A DNA stretch of 64,000 bases from Sipunculus nudus (taxonomy: Eukaryota > Annelida > Sipuncula > Golfingiida > Sipunculidae). The DNA is taken from assembly GCA_026874595.1 (NCBI GenBank), contig CM049321.1, positions 4,209,479 through 4,273,478 of the forward strand, written 5' to 3'. The translations under genes and the position numbers were made by a program. Under the pieces are notes generated by a model, which saw nothing but the letters and a program-made list of their open reading frames with translations, was not told the DNA's origin and made no database searches. Below are positions 22,740 through 34,889 of the stretch, piece after piece; position 1 is the first letter of the stretch, and the number at the start of each line of letters is the position of its first letter.

Positions 22740-22825
22740 CAAGATTGACGGTGGTGGCACTTTACAGCTGTCACGCACCTTTTAAGCAACCTCGCCTGGA
22801 AAATGCCTTTTTTTTTAATTTGCTG
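22740..22825 (+). repeat. Dispersed repeat R2, copy 1
   Basis: ACGGTGGTGGCACT, then TGTCACGCACC and TGGAAAATGCC before a T-run, match the block at 50,795-50,865. The 158-codon frame across this segment is therefore not taken as a gene. Confidence 0.5.
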
Positions 22826-22829
22826 GGAA

Positions 22830-25095
22830 CGATGCCAAATGTGTCCCAAATTCACGGTCATTGTCCCATAATTCTTGAAAAATTTGACATTATTTCGCAA
22901 TGGGGAAATCGCAGGACCATCTGTGAGAAAATAAGTAAGTTTACTTACAAATCAACTCGAACCACAAATGAACTTGGCTTATGTCAACGTGTCCTGGGAA
23001 TACCCGACCGAAGTCCTGCAGACCTGCACCGACGCAGTAACGTTTAATATAAAAGTATTCTTAATATTTCATTAAATTATATTTCATTAAAAATTTTCAG
23101 CTCTGAAAATTCATAAAATTAAGCCTACGTTATTTTTCCTATAGTCGAGGAATAAAATACTTTTTAGCACAATCGACCTGCTGTATTCTTAGTCTAAATA
23201 TGTCTTTCTTTGTCATCTAGTTTTTGTCGGTCTTTTTGCCTCTCCGTTAGATCATGACGGGCATAACATCTGGACGCAGGGGAGCAGCTATTATGTTCAG
23301 GTCCCATGTAGATGTTACACTTTTCGGACCCAAGCACTCGTTACCATGGCGACAATCTTCAAGGAGAATTCTAAAATAAAAAGTCACAAACATGCAATAT
23401 AACGTCTTACTGTTATAGCCTACGTGCTGTTAGCATATAACAGATTATAAGTCAGATCACAGAGATCTTTATTCCTTTTCTTTTTATTCCTTGGTCTTTA
23501 CTTGTTCGATAATGTCACTTAGCTGTGCCGAAGTTGTAAAGTCAAATGTTTCCCAGTCAGAAACTGGCAATATATTTCAGCAACTGGCACTCTGATAGGT
23601 TTGACATACGCAAGATTTTAATGTTTTTTCCTGTGTACCCATAAAAAACCAATGTCCAATGATTAAATCTGATTTACTTTCCCTTTACTGAACGTGCCTG
23701 CACTTACTATTTGAAAATCCTCGCTTATTTTGCTATTTATAGACTTATACTTGTGTTTACGAATGCCATATATTCACTGATGTCCACTGCAAGGCGGCTC
23801 AGTAGTATGCCGTTAATCATGTAGATGAACCATGTGCTTTATATTGTAAAGCCTGGTAGATAAGCCTGTGCAGTGCACCCGTACTCACACCGTGTGAAGT
23901 AGTCAAAGTCAGCCTCGTAATGCATTCTCCTGAGCAAGGTTGCGTAAAGAGAACAAAAAAAATGATAAACTTTGACCGGTAGATATGATTTATGGCTCAC
24001 ATCTCGTGTTCCTATAATCCTCGGCAAATACATTCTGGCCCGTCCTGCCTGTCAAGATAAATGAGAGTAGTTTTCTGTCCACTTCTCGGAAATGTATGTA
24101 CGTAACGTCTCGTTCTTCACCCCGTCAACCTGGTAATATCCGGCCGAGTACGCCCTCCCTCCGTGTCACGGAGCCCTATTTCCGTTTGCCTCCAACTTCG
24201 GCTCGCAGATAAAGGAACAGACAAGGGTATTTTTATATTTTATTGATACGTTTGTATGTAATATATCTTCTTCACATCCATACGTTGCCCGACCTCATTT
24301 TTAGTTAAAGAGAGCACTAGATCTTATCTCATGAAACCTTGCACTCTGGCTAACAGAGACTTCTCACCCTAATTCAAGGTCGACATCTCAAATTCACATA
24401 GGGAGAAGTCAAGGCAACTCGGATATTAAACTTATCTGAATTCTTGCATCACGTGTTAACAGGCTCGATAGTTCATCAGTATTTAAGGTGATATTAAATA
24501 AAAAAATGTGCTAAATAAAATAAAGCTCAATGATACGAAATTAATTAATATTCATGAGCCCTCGCACAAACTTTCAGTCTATTATTGTCGATTACCCAGG
24601 AACATTTATTTAAATTATGGAATTTCAACGATCACCCATAACACAAATCATATAATTTGCTTTTGCATGAATTTTCACACATGTGTGATTATATATATTT
24701 TATCATATTTTCAGTCAAAATACATTCATAATATTCATATTATAGGGATAAACTGCATAAAAAAAAGTCAAGATCAACTGATATTAGTCCAACCTTCAAA
24801 TTAAAAGACCTCTTTCTCTGATATCCCTTGGGCTGTAAAAGTGTGTTACAGATGTCTAAAATAGGCTTCATCTTTTGTTGACGAAAAACGCTTGATTTCA
24901 AGTTTGTGCAGTTATAACATTTCCTTAAAGGGGAAAACTTAATACCTCTCGCCGTAGACGAGATCATTATTTGAATATTTATGATATTAAGATTTTACTA
25001 CCTGCAGAAGAGAGATGCAACAGGATCTTTATCTTTTCTGATCGCAAAATTGTTCAACTCTAGCCGTGAATACATGACTCAGTAGGCATTCATAT
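22830..25095. other. Intergenic DNA, nothing recognised
   Basis: Short chance frames only. No element ends or tandem repeats were identified in this 2.2 kb. Confidence 0.4.
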
Positions 25096-25099
25096 TGGA

Positions 25100-25830
25100 C
25101 TGGTAAGCCTAATTTGAGTCGTGATACCTGCAGGTCATAAGGAGGAATGAACTTCAGTCGTCTTCGTCCTTTTTACTGATATCGTGGTAAACAGTTTATA
25201 CGCTAAACGTTAGACTACGAATGATGAATTAACACAAAAGAACACATTTGAACTCATAATCCAAACTGAAAAGCCGTCTCTATGGTAACGAGTCTTTCCT
25301 TTTATCGGGTACAAGTTGGTTTTCGTCAAGTTACCTTGTGAGCCATGCGTGTAATCAGGCGGTCAGAAATTCAACACAGTGGCGGATCGAGGATTTAGGA
25401 AAAGACGGGGCATGGTCCAGCCCTGGAGGACTAATGGAAAACCTAAAAAAAGGTCCCCAGGTCCGGAAAGGGGGGGGGTCCAAGCCAAAAACTGTTGTAT
25501 GAAACCCCCCAAAACGGTTGCTTCGGTTGAAAAAAAAGGGGGGGGGGTCCATGGGTCCCTGGACCCGCTTCTGTAACAAACATAAAAAGGGATTTACCAA
25601 TATGCTCAGTTTAACGAAAATGGTAGGTTTTGTCAGAAAATATGATAAAAAGCTAACGATTGGTCTGGTTTATGTAAGTGACAGCGTCTTGTAGGCCATA
25701 AGGCGTTGTCGAAAATATTTGTTTCCTTATAGAACTTTACAGTGTGGTTCTCTATGAGGGATGTAAAGGCGCTAAGACGCTATGTACGCTGGTCGTCTGA
25801 CGTCAGAGGACCAAAATAGGGTTAATCCAA
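25100..25830 (+). repeat. Dispersed repeat R1, copy interrupted by a MITE
   Basis: The left part has TTGAGTCGTGATACCTG and ATGAATTAACACAAAAG. The right part has TTTACCAATATGCTCAGTTT, AAAAAGCTAACG, TGTAGGCCATAAGGCG and GCTGGTCGTCTGACGTCAGA. They align with 17,050-17,475 in the same order. A 197-bp MITE (25,377-25,573) separates them. Confidence 0.75.
25377..25573. mobile_element. MITE of the 'GGCGGATC' family nested in repeat R1
   Basis: The left end CAGTGGCGGATCGAGGAT and the inverse of the right end CAGAAGCGGGTCCAGGGA are imperfect inverted repeats. The body has G-runs and AAAAAAGGTCC words, as in the copy at 43,742-43,940. Small frames on both strands here are accidental. Confidence 0.72.
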
Positions 25831-26436
25831 CCCACCAGGTGCTAGAACTGAAGCACCAGGTGAATTTATAATAAGTATTATTATGCTCCTCATCTGCGTG
25901 TATGATTAAGTTCAGGTGGATGATTAGCCTGCTCTGGTCGCGTGCCTGCTGTGTTAGGATCCATCAGATGGGTAGGATGTTCCCCACAGATGATATAAAA
26001 CAACACAGGTATTTCAGTCAAATTCACCAAATGGTCGATAGGTCTGTCCGATTTTGGAATGGTTGTTATTACTTAGCCAGTGATATACTGCCAGTCTATT
26101 AGTTAAACGTGATTAGCAGATAAACAAGAACAATCGCGGCGGCTACTAAACTTCACCTTATCTCGATTAACGTTTAGCCCCTTAGCATGTCAAAATGACT
26201 TAACCAAGTGCCCACCAGACTGGGCCCACGTCATAATCATTCAAGCACAGTAAAGAAGTAGTTTTTTTTGGACGTTGCCCAGAACAGTCTACTAAAGGGT
26301 CATATACCACCTATCGTTAAGAGTGATGGTACGTAGCTCTGATATCTTACAGCTAAACCATGTTCAATGTCGGTGATTACACCCCTGTAGTAACACGTTT
26401 AGATAAGATCATTGGCGTCAAGTTATCTTAAAGGAC

Positions 26437-26453
26437 GGGGGGGGGGGGGGGAG
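26437..26453. repeat. Poly-G run
   Basis: About 15 consecutive G bases. Confidence 0.9.
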
Positions 26454-26551
26454 GCATAACTCGCAGGAGTTGATGATCATTCAAAGTTGGGACAAGCTTT
26501 TGTAATAAACATATTTATGTATACCAATTCAAACGATTTGCTAACAAAAAA

Positions 26552-27000
26552 TTGTCTGGGGAAACGCTGGCTGAAAGAAGGTCGAGGGCAATATGGATAT
26601 TTTTCTATAAATTTAAAAATAGACTGTGTCCAAAATATTTTTGTCTCGATCGGTTTGTTAATGTTTCAGAAAGATCTTTCGGTAGATTTAGAATTAGAAA
26701 CTATTCAGATTGTAAGACTTCTTTCTTCCCGTCTACCACCTAAGCATGGAATAAACTACCATATTAAGTTCCTTAGAATAATTTAATCATATATATTTAA
26801 ACACGGGATAAAGACACCGTTTTATCTAATACTGGGCAACGTCAAGTTAGCATATTACACTGCAGACTACGTTTAAGATCATTACCTTTATAGGGGACCT
26901 ATTCTCACGTGCATGGTTTACTAAACGACCCAAAATGTTCCTGTGGTCATGCATATGATAATGCATTTCATTTCTTTTTTATAATGTCCCCTTAACCATA
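26552..27000 (+). pseudogene. Decayed C-terminal end of a second LINE ORF2
   Basis: A single plus-strand frame, broken by several stops, reads LAERRSRAIWIFFYKFKNRL, CPKYF, SERSFGRFRIRNYSDC, SFFPSTT, AWNKLP, then ILHCRLRLRSLPL and DPKCSCGHAYDNAFHFFF. This is the order seen after the RT domain in CR1/Jockey-like and related LINEs: 'RR…YKxxNGLCP', 'SERSxxxLRN', 'SFFPSTIRLWNxLP', and a Cys-x-Cys-Gly…His Cys/His motif near the end. The last Cys seems lost (reads IMSP). This LINE is of a different type from the one at 1-3.4 kb. Sequence to about 27,500 may be its 3' UTR (AATAAA near 27,479). Confidence 0.72.
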
Positions 27001-27499
27001 ATCCAAGAAACAGTTTGTTTGAAAAATGATGAGGCTTTTAAATGTATATCCTGTCGACAGGAATAATACACTTAGTGTCAAAATACACAATGTGCTTTAA
27101 ATGTTATCTTAATGGGGGAATCAAATGTTATTATTGAGACTAACTTCATTATGTTTTTAGCTGTTCAAGAATTTATCCAATCATCTAAAGGTTTGAACAT
27201 TGCTTTATAGAAAATTTATATTAACATGATTAATTTGTTGATATACTCAACCCTTTCTTTATCTTCACATTTTTAAAAGAACAGCTTGCTAGCAGCTTTA
27301 TTTACTAAGGCATTCGGTGTGTATTATTATGTCCTGTACGTGATGTATATAAGTATGTGTCAAGTGTAAATTTCTTGTGTTTATTTTTTTTTTATTTGGA
27401 TTGACTGCATTATTTAATATTAAATATTGAAAAGTACATTCATTAACACTCTTGCGCTACTTGTACAATTCAATGGAAATAAATCTATTTAAACCAATA

Positions 27500-28380
27500 T
27501 ATATCAACGTAGATTAGGTATCTTTTAACAAAATATATATATTCTGGTTCTAGGGTGGCATTTTTATTTTATTTAATGACAATACAACACTTACAGAAAT
27601 AAATGTTTAATTGACGCAAAAAAAGATAAAATATAAATGAATAAATTTTAATCCAGGATAAGCGCCCCCTACAGGGGACTGACTGAACTGAATGCATGCA
27701 AATCTGTTCATGGCCGCAGCTGGTCTTGTAACTGAGACGTTGTATTCTGATCTTGTTCACTTATCACTGACAATTTTTTTTGACGTAATTTGCACCATTG
27801 AGAAGCAGTCAGCTGTAGAGGTCACACAGGTCAGTCTGACAAGCCATATTTTACATTTGTAATCAGTCTCAGCTAAATTAATTAGATTGCTTCTCCTGTG
27901 TGTTATTTTCAAGGATGAACCTGTTTTGTTTCCCGGGCCGGTTTGTCAAGGAATATCTGCTTCTTGTAGTTTGATTGAAATGGCACTTAGAGGATGATGC
28001 GACAGAAATGTGGGCGATCAGTTATGGGTCAAATAGCATTTTCGACTTGACTGCATTGAAACCAAGCCATGTCAATTTATCAAACCAAATTCTACGAATA
28101 AACTGTCATAAAACTGATTTTAATTAAGTAAACCTACGTTGGTAAAGCAACTTAGAAGGGTCCCATAAAACATAAGAAAATAATTAATTAATGCTTTTGT
28201 ATTTCATAACAGGAAGGACCCGCTTACCCGTGAGATTAATGTGCCATCATAACAAGATTAGACGGAGACAACGCTGTGGCGAATTTTAAAATTTTTATCA
28301 CCAAGCAAACACTGTGGGGCATTATTAAAGGAACATATCCACATACCAAATAAATTAAATATGCCTAAATACCGTGTGTT
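27500..28380. other. Intergenic DNA, nothing recognised
   Basis: No gene, RNA or repeat recognised. Confidence 0.45.
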
Positions 28381-28386
28381 TTCCCT

Positions 28387-28606
28387 TATATATATATATA
28401 TATATATACATTTATAACTTACTCCTATAAACAATTGGAAATAAATTCACACCGGACGCGACCAGTGGCACAAAACATCAATACAGCGCGTATGCCACCG
28501 GGTAGTCATACCGCACAACTTCACAATTAACAAACTTTCAAGCTTACTAGAACCCCCCCCCTCACACACTCACACACATTTTCCACACACACACACACAC
28601 ACACAT
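28387..28606. repeat. (AT)n at 28,387-28,408, poly-C, and (CA)n at 28,583-28,605
   Basis: Two short microsatellites with a nine-base C run between them (about 28,553). Confidence 0.9.
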
Positions 28607-28609
28607 TTT

Positions 28610-29409
28610 CTCACGTCGAATAAGCGATGACAATTCTCACTCTTACATGGTTTTGTATTTAGGATATAAACCTCGCGCTGTACGTGAATTTAAAATGCGT
28701 CATAGCCCACTTGATTACTTGCACGACTGCGGAGGCACAAAACTGTCAGCATGATGTTTTGAGTGAGTCGGCCATGCGCAGAAAACGCTTTCGCTGTCAG
28801 AAACAAAAATCTATGGCTCTCACCGGAACCGGAAATAGTGATTGGGTTGACTGTATTCATGAGCAATGACGTTTGACAGGCCAAGTCTCGCATGCGGCGT
28901 GACCCTGCGTGACTCCCGCTTGATTGTACTCCACCGTTTAATAAAAGCCCGGGTTTTAAAGATCGATGATTGCCCATGTTTTGTAAAGGGCAATATCTCC
29001 CTTTGTTCTCTCAGGCTCGACGTATTTTACTGCATTTCTTCCCTATAGCTGGGGGATTTGATATACGCAAATTGACACTTTTGTGAAAAAGCACTGACAC
29101 TAAATTTTGATGTATGGTAGAGATGTATAGATTTGGACAACAAATAACCTTCAATGGGTATAGCACTTTTCTAGTGTGTTGAAATTGGTAATCGATAGAT
29201 TGCATTTTCTGTCAAATAATTGTGAAGATATAGCGACATGATGAGAGTAATATCATTAAGCATTGAAGATTTTAGGTTTTAAATTTCTTGATTTAGCCTG
29301 TGATTTGACTGTAACCATGTTACATTTATAGTGAATATTTATAATGACTTTATCTAAATAACTGATGTTGCACGTATGAAAAACCCCTTGTTGATATAAA
29401 GGAGCTGGT
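28610..29409. other. Intergenic DNA, nothing recognised
   Basis: Overlapping small frames on both strands near 28,690-28,970 show no protein motif. Confidence 0.4.
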
Positions 29410-29417
29410 TTGGTTAA

Positions 29418-30355
29418 CAATGTTGTAGTCCTCACTATCCGAGTCCGGGTGAAAGACCGAGTCCAAACCACTCAAGGTCCAAGTCCGACACCTTGAGGTT
29501 CGATCGAGTCAAAGTCCTACTTTTTCCAGTCCGAGTCTTTTGGAACTCGATTCAAAGTCCAGATAGAGAGTCCAAAACAAGATTGGTAAGTTTAATATTG
29601 AATGGTATTTAATTTCCAGTGAAGAGATTGAGTTTGGTACATAGACTGAACCTAATTTATTTGTTTTAAATTAATTTTTTTTGTGGAGGTAACCGCTTCA
29701 ATTTTTTTAATGCTGACTTATCTGATTTTTAACCGAAGTATGTACATCGGGAGAGTTTCCATTTCGGTTTGGGACCACGTGACAGGGCGGTATCACTCGC
29801 TTCCTATCATTTTATTTTTGTATTCTGGTGTCACCCTGACCGGATTTCTACCGCTCCTACGGGTGATGGGTGTGTAATCAACCACATTGCCGGGTCATAA
29901 CACCGAGGAACCCCCCCCCCCCCAGACGAATTCGTATGTGAGTGATACACGACTGTTGGGCACAGCTTTCCCATTAAGCCCTACAGAGTGTTCACCCTGG
30001 GTAGTGACCATGAAAAATCTCATCGCCTGAGATTGGAACCCACGATCTATCGACTTTGAGTCCTGTGCTCTACCTCTAAGCCACTAAAGTCAGTCTGAAC
30101 ATTCTGTCAGTAGTTCATGTAACCATGTCATTAGGCCATGTAAGCTCTCAAGTTTACTCGAATTTTTAAATCTGAATGTCAGGCATTTTTAATCCTGGAC
30201 TCGACATGTACTCGTACTGATTTCTCGAGTCCGCCCTCCGAGTCCTATTAGAGGTCAGAGTCCAGGACCCTCGAGTACAAGTCCGAGTCCAGGACCCTCG
30301 AGTCAAAGTCTGAGTCTGAGGCTTCGACAAAGTGCACTCGAGTCCTCCGTCACTG
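29418..30355. mobile_element. hAT-like non-autonomous element with GAGTC-rich ends
   Basis: The left end starts CAATGTTGTAGTCCTC; the inverse of the right end starts CAGTGACGGAGGACTC. They match at 11 of 16 positions, including the CA-TG start. Flanks are TTGGTTAA (29,410-29,417) and TTGGTCAG (30,356-30,363), an 8-bp target duplication with two differences. Both ends are packed with GAGTCC/AGTCCGAGTC words, the subterminal repeats of some hAT families. A SINE is inserted in the middle. No transposase is present. Confidence 0.68.
29738..30092 (-). mobile_element. tRNA-derived SINE, copy B (most complete)
   Basis: Read on the minus strand, the head TGGCTTAGAGGTAGAGCACA holds an A box, and GGGTTCCAATCTC fits a B box, so the head is tRNA-like. 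The body contains AGGGCTTAATGGGAAAGC and a C/G run. The tail has GGTGACACCAGAAT, GATAGGAAGCGAGTGATACC, CCCAAACCGAAATGG and GATGTACATACTTCGG. It lies within the hAT-like element at 29,418-30,355 and so inserted later. Transcription would be by RNA polymerase III and movement would need a LINE's enzymes (known of the class). Confidence 0.82.
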
Positions 30356-30462
30356 TTGGTCAGAGCATGCAACAAAGTGGCGGAAGTAGTGAAAAATCAG
30401 TGAAGAAAAAGAAATTAAAGATTTAAAAAAAAATAATTTTAAGATGATGCTCGTTTGCCACC

Positions 30463-30490
30463 TCCCCCCCCCCCCTTCCCCCCCCCCCAC
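30463..30490. repeat. Two poly-C runs
   Basis: Runs of about ten C each are separated by TTC. The related purine frame on the minus strand is accidental. Confidence 0.88.
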
Positions 30491-31069
30491 CAACCCTCAT
30501 GCGGCAACCATCCCTGACTTTAACACGAGCAGTATCACAGCATGCACCGGAAATAGAAAGCATTCTCGACTTACATGACTCAGCAGATTTATCAGCTTGT
30601 TTAACACACGTGTGCTTAAAACCACAAGAGAAAAACATGAAGTCTTTTAGACCTTGCAAAAATCCCGCATGTTCTATACAGCTTGTTGAACAATACGGCT
30701 GGCTCAACACGAATCGATTCTGACCATGTACCGGGTTACCGCGATGCGTGATCAACAATAGTTTATTTTATTTTTTAACTTTTTTACCGGTTGAAGGTTG
30801 TCGTGAACGCTTATCGAACAAGGAGCCACGTGTCACACCTTGGAGCTCCTGGTAGTAACTTCGCTATATCATTAAACAAAATTTCCCCCCGCACAATCTC
30901 GATTCGACCCATGAACACATGCAGTTTGGAGTGATTGAATGGGGCAATCTGTATACATTGTATAAACCAGTTATACTTCTCAAACACTTTTTTAAAATAT
31001 TTTCTTGATGTAAACGCCTCCCTTTTTAATGCTAGCTTGGCTAAGTATGTGTGCATCATGAGTTAACCA

Positions 31070-31312
31070 GCCCCGGTGACTACTGCCATGGGTGTGTAAT
31101 CATCTCTTTTGCCGGGTCATATCACTAATGAACCCCCGAAAGGCGCACTCGTTTGTTAGAGAAACACGGTCATTGGGCGCCGCCTTCCCATTAAGCCTGC
31201 ACAGGGCTCACCCTGGGTGGGAGCCGACCGTGAAAAAAAAAATCTCCCTGCCCCGGTTGAGATTTGAACTTACGATCTCCCGGTTTCTATCCCTGAGCCA
31301 TAGAAGCAAGTC
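31070..31312 (-). mobile_element. tRNA-derived SINE, copy C (tail truncated)
   Basis: Read on the minus strand, the head has TGGCTCAGGGATAGAAACCG with a degraded A box, then AAGTTCAAATCTCAACC as a B box. The body includes AGGCTTAATGGGAAGGCGGC, GGGGGTTCATTAGTGATATG and ACCCGGCAAAAGAG. The 3' tail shared by copies A, B and D is missing. Confidence 0.75.
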
Positions 31313-31329
31313 AGTAAATCCGCCACCGA

Positions 31330-34300
31330 CAATTCGATCATGTGATCCGTATCGTTCGCTTTGTGATCAGTAATTTTTTTCGTTCATATCTCAAAAAGAC
31401 CATGTTCTCAATGGTTTGAAAGAATTATTTTAGAGACTGGAACCACGGCAAGGATTGCTTAACATTTTGCACTTCACTATATCGTCTACGTGGATCTGGC
31501 CGGATTTGCGCGATCTTGAATGGTTTTCTGATCCAGGCCTTGGTGGCGGTATAGGCTCTGCGTGTGCTCCCTCTTATTAATAGCGACAGTATAAATCCCG
31601 ACATTCAGACGCGCGTTACCTTCTGACGAAAGGCCAAGTCAAAGTTTGGCATGCGACAGGTCACAGGAAGGCACACTCCTCCCTCAAACACAGGTATACA
31701 GCACTACGAGCAGAAAACGGGGGAATTATGTTGGACATTTGTGCATGTATCATACTACCTTTGGGTGTTTTGCGAATGAACATTCTGTCGTGGACCTTTA
31801 ATGTAGAGTTTTGGACAAAATATGTTAAGTTTTTGGTTATTGGAAGCACACAGAATGGGGATTTCCAATTAATGATGGTGGCGGAATTCCCTACGTTACA
31901 CCCACGACACCTCTGCGAATGATCGTCCTTGCTGTGAATGTCGTGTGATAATTCTGCAATATAATCTTTCGACTGTCATAGGAACGTCGTACGATTTGAC
32001 TTCGTCAGACTTGACCGATTTTCCAAGGGCAGTCGTACAACGTATTTGGTGAATTAACGCGACTTCGAAACTTACACAGCCTCTCTTTGCCAAACCTTTA
32101 TCAATGGTTTCTGTCGTAGGCCTATTTAAATCGTACGGCAAAACAAAGCTTATACCGTATGTTAAAGGGGTATCACAGAAAAAAGTCGCAAAAAGTCACA
32201 GACTGTTTCGGGATTGTGGGTTGTACCAGGACTTTTTTGTATATTCTCTTGATATTATGATTGACCCCTTGTAATATGAATCCGTAACTTTTTGTGTGTC
32301 AAACAGTCAGACAGTCGCCACGACTGTCTGTTTTCTAGTGCCGGTCACAGTCGCCGATTTCCGTAGCTCAAGTGTGTTTGGACGTTAACATGATTGAAAG
32401 ATAAAAAAGTTAAGCTTTTTTACATAGTTTTTAACTGTGCCAAATTGAGATTATTTAGTCATGCTCGAGTTTTTCCATTTTTCCTTAAACAGATCGCGTT
32501 TTAACTACAGATCAGCTGATCAACGGCAGGACAGATTGAATAGGGGCGTACGTATATAGTGAAGAGGTTTTATTTCAGAACCATGCTTCTGTTATCAGGT
32601 TATATCTTAAACTTCATGGATGTCTGCTGGAAAGTCTTAAAGCAGGAAACGCCAAATGTCAAATGCGCCAGCAAAGCATTTTTAAGTTGTAATGAATGTG
32701 CCACTTGAATATGAAAACTGAGAATCCGATTTGCTTAAATGTCTTCTTAAATTAGATTTAATGAATGTATGAGTTTCTGAATGGACTTCGGCCTTTCAAA
32801 TAAATATCAAGAAAGAGAGTCGTAACTGCTATCATCAGTTACCTATGGCCAACCAAATCTGTAAAAATGCATGAACGATGTATTCACCAACGATTATCAG
32901 TGAAGGCGTTGTTCCGGTGATGGATCAGTTTAAGTTTTTTCTTATTGGTGTTAAAATATTTAGATAATCATAATTTTAAAAATGTCATAATATAAAAGAA
33001 GGATAATGATGACTTATCATGTTTAAGGTTAGAATTTCTCGGATTGTTTCTCTGTGGCATCAACCGTCTCAATTTTATTTAGGTCATCCGGTGTTACTGA
33101 AAGGTCCTTACCAAGGGTTTGTTTCCGAGGTAACGAATGCAGCATAATAACGTTCACATCCATTTAAACACCTGGAATGGTCATCTGGAACTCTTGCAGA
33201 TCACATCCGTTTACACTGGATATGTTTTCTATGAGAGTTAATCAGTGAGATTCCGAAATCCTAAATTGACGGCATCAACCGTTTTTTTTTCAACGGATAT
33301 TCCCTCAATACAAGGCCTATTCAGCTCTTGGTTTCTGGGTCAGTTTTGGGGTATTTGTTTTTTGGGGATGAGAAATTCAGATGTGATGTGAATTGTGTGA
33401 TTGGACCAGTTATGACCTAAAATACACGATGGTCGCCGATTATTACCAAAAATATGCTATTTGTATCAAATTTGCCGCACAATATTCATAATGAACTTGT
33501 TTGGTTCACCGTAGACTGTCTTCTTTTAAAGTTTATTTGGATTTAGCATCTGTAGATTTTATTGACATTTTGTTCATGGAATGCACACAGTTTACAAAAA
33601 GACTAAAAAAGGGTTGTTATTGTTGAAAACATGGCTGAAAACAATCTCAGGACAAGAGAATGACGGTCCAGGGTAGGCGGAGGCATGCGCTTCCTGGCTG
33701 CTGTCTAGTTGTGATATTATAACATAAGCATAACCCCAGCCCTAGGGAGGTCTTCAATGTTAGTGCGTCAGTGATACAACTTTTGGTAACAGGTAATGGA
33801 AAAGATAGAGGCGCCCGACTTGTAAGAGCCGCAAGGATTTCTATCATGCAAATAAATATGGTCGCTTGTATTCCCTCGTGGGCAGAGTCATTTGGTTTGG
33901 AGTACTGATGCGTGACAGTTCGTTTGAACCAAGGGCTGCTCAGTCAGTTCGGGGGAGCTATGAATAACATTAATCTTCAAGGGATTGCAGGGTCACGCGA
34001 GCTAGTCGGGACCACGGCACATCTATTATTTGAGAGTCTCTGCTCTCCTCAAAACGCTACTAAGTAGGTCACTTGAGCACGGCCAAGCACTCTTCTCCAA
34101 ATACAATTACAGTCCACCAACATGGAGCACTTGGAGGACGCCTGATGGTCCGCACGGTGAACGTGGAAACGTAACATTGTTAGGCAATGGTTAGAGACGC
34201 TTTACCAGTGGCAGTGCCCCAACAAAAACATCTCAAACCCGTCACTGTGTCAAATACAGAGCCTGTTTTCCACGGTATATACATTTTTCAGAAATACACA

Positions 34301-34800
34301 TTTGATTTCAAATCGCTTTCTTTTGTATCAACATTGGAGCTTTATTTATATTTGCTGTTTTTTTTTTAAGATTATGTTAGGTGTGGATTCTTCTCAAGTC
34401 AATATTATTGACAAAAATACAGTATGTGTACAGCATCCAATTGAAACAATGAATATCTTGAAATAATTTGAACAAGGATTTTTATACGTCATTAACATTT
34501 TGGACTTTGAGAGCATTTGATGTCCCCTTCACTCTTATCTCTGTCAATGTTTTTAAGCGCAGGAAATATAGATGGCAGTTAGAAACAACTGAAAAATTTC
34601 GGACAGGATACCATGACCCCGTGTAATTTGAAAAAAAAAATGTTAAGATTGGCAGGTCAATTCAATAATCTTTCTCTCAAAAGTGATAACGAGATAGTTC
34701 CTGGCCCTCAGACTCTTAATGCAGATAATTTCTTTTTATAAAAGAGAGCCATTGCCCTCGTGATTTCCGGGTATCCATGGAATGGATACCTACGCCGTAT
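31330..34800. other. Intergenic DNA with one perfect hairpin
   Basis: AGACAGTCG and CGACTGTCT (32,309-32,317 and 32,321-32,329) are perfect inverted repeats around a 3-base loop. Otherwise this 3.5 kb holds only short chance frames. Confidence 0.45.
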
Positions 34801-34811
34801 AATCATATGCA

Positions 34812-34814
<3 letters not shown>

Positions 34815-34885
<71 letters not shown>

Positions 34886-34886
34886 G
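34815..34886. repeat. (GA)n microsatellite
   Basis: About 35 GA units with one AAGA interruption. The ERERER reading frame through it is not a gene. Confidence 0.95.
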
Positions 34887-34889
34887 TTC

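Noticed and set aside
22571-23047. 158-codon plus-strand frame
   Set aside because: Part of it is dispersed repeat R2, also found at 50.8 kb, and no protein motif was seen.
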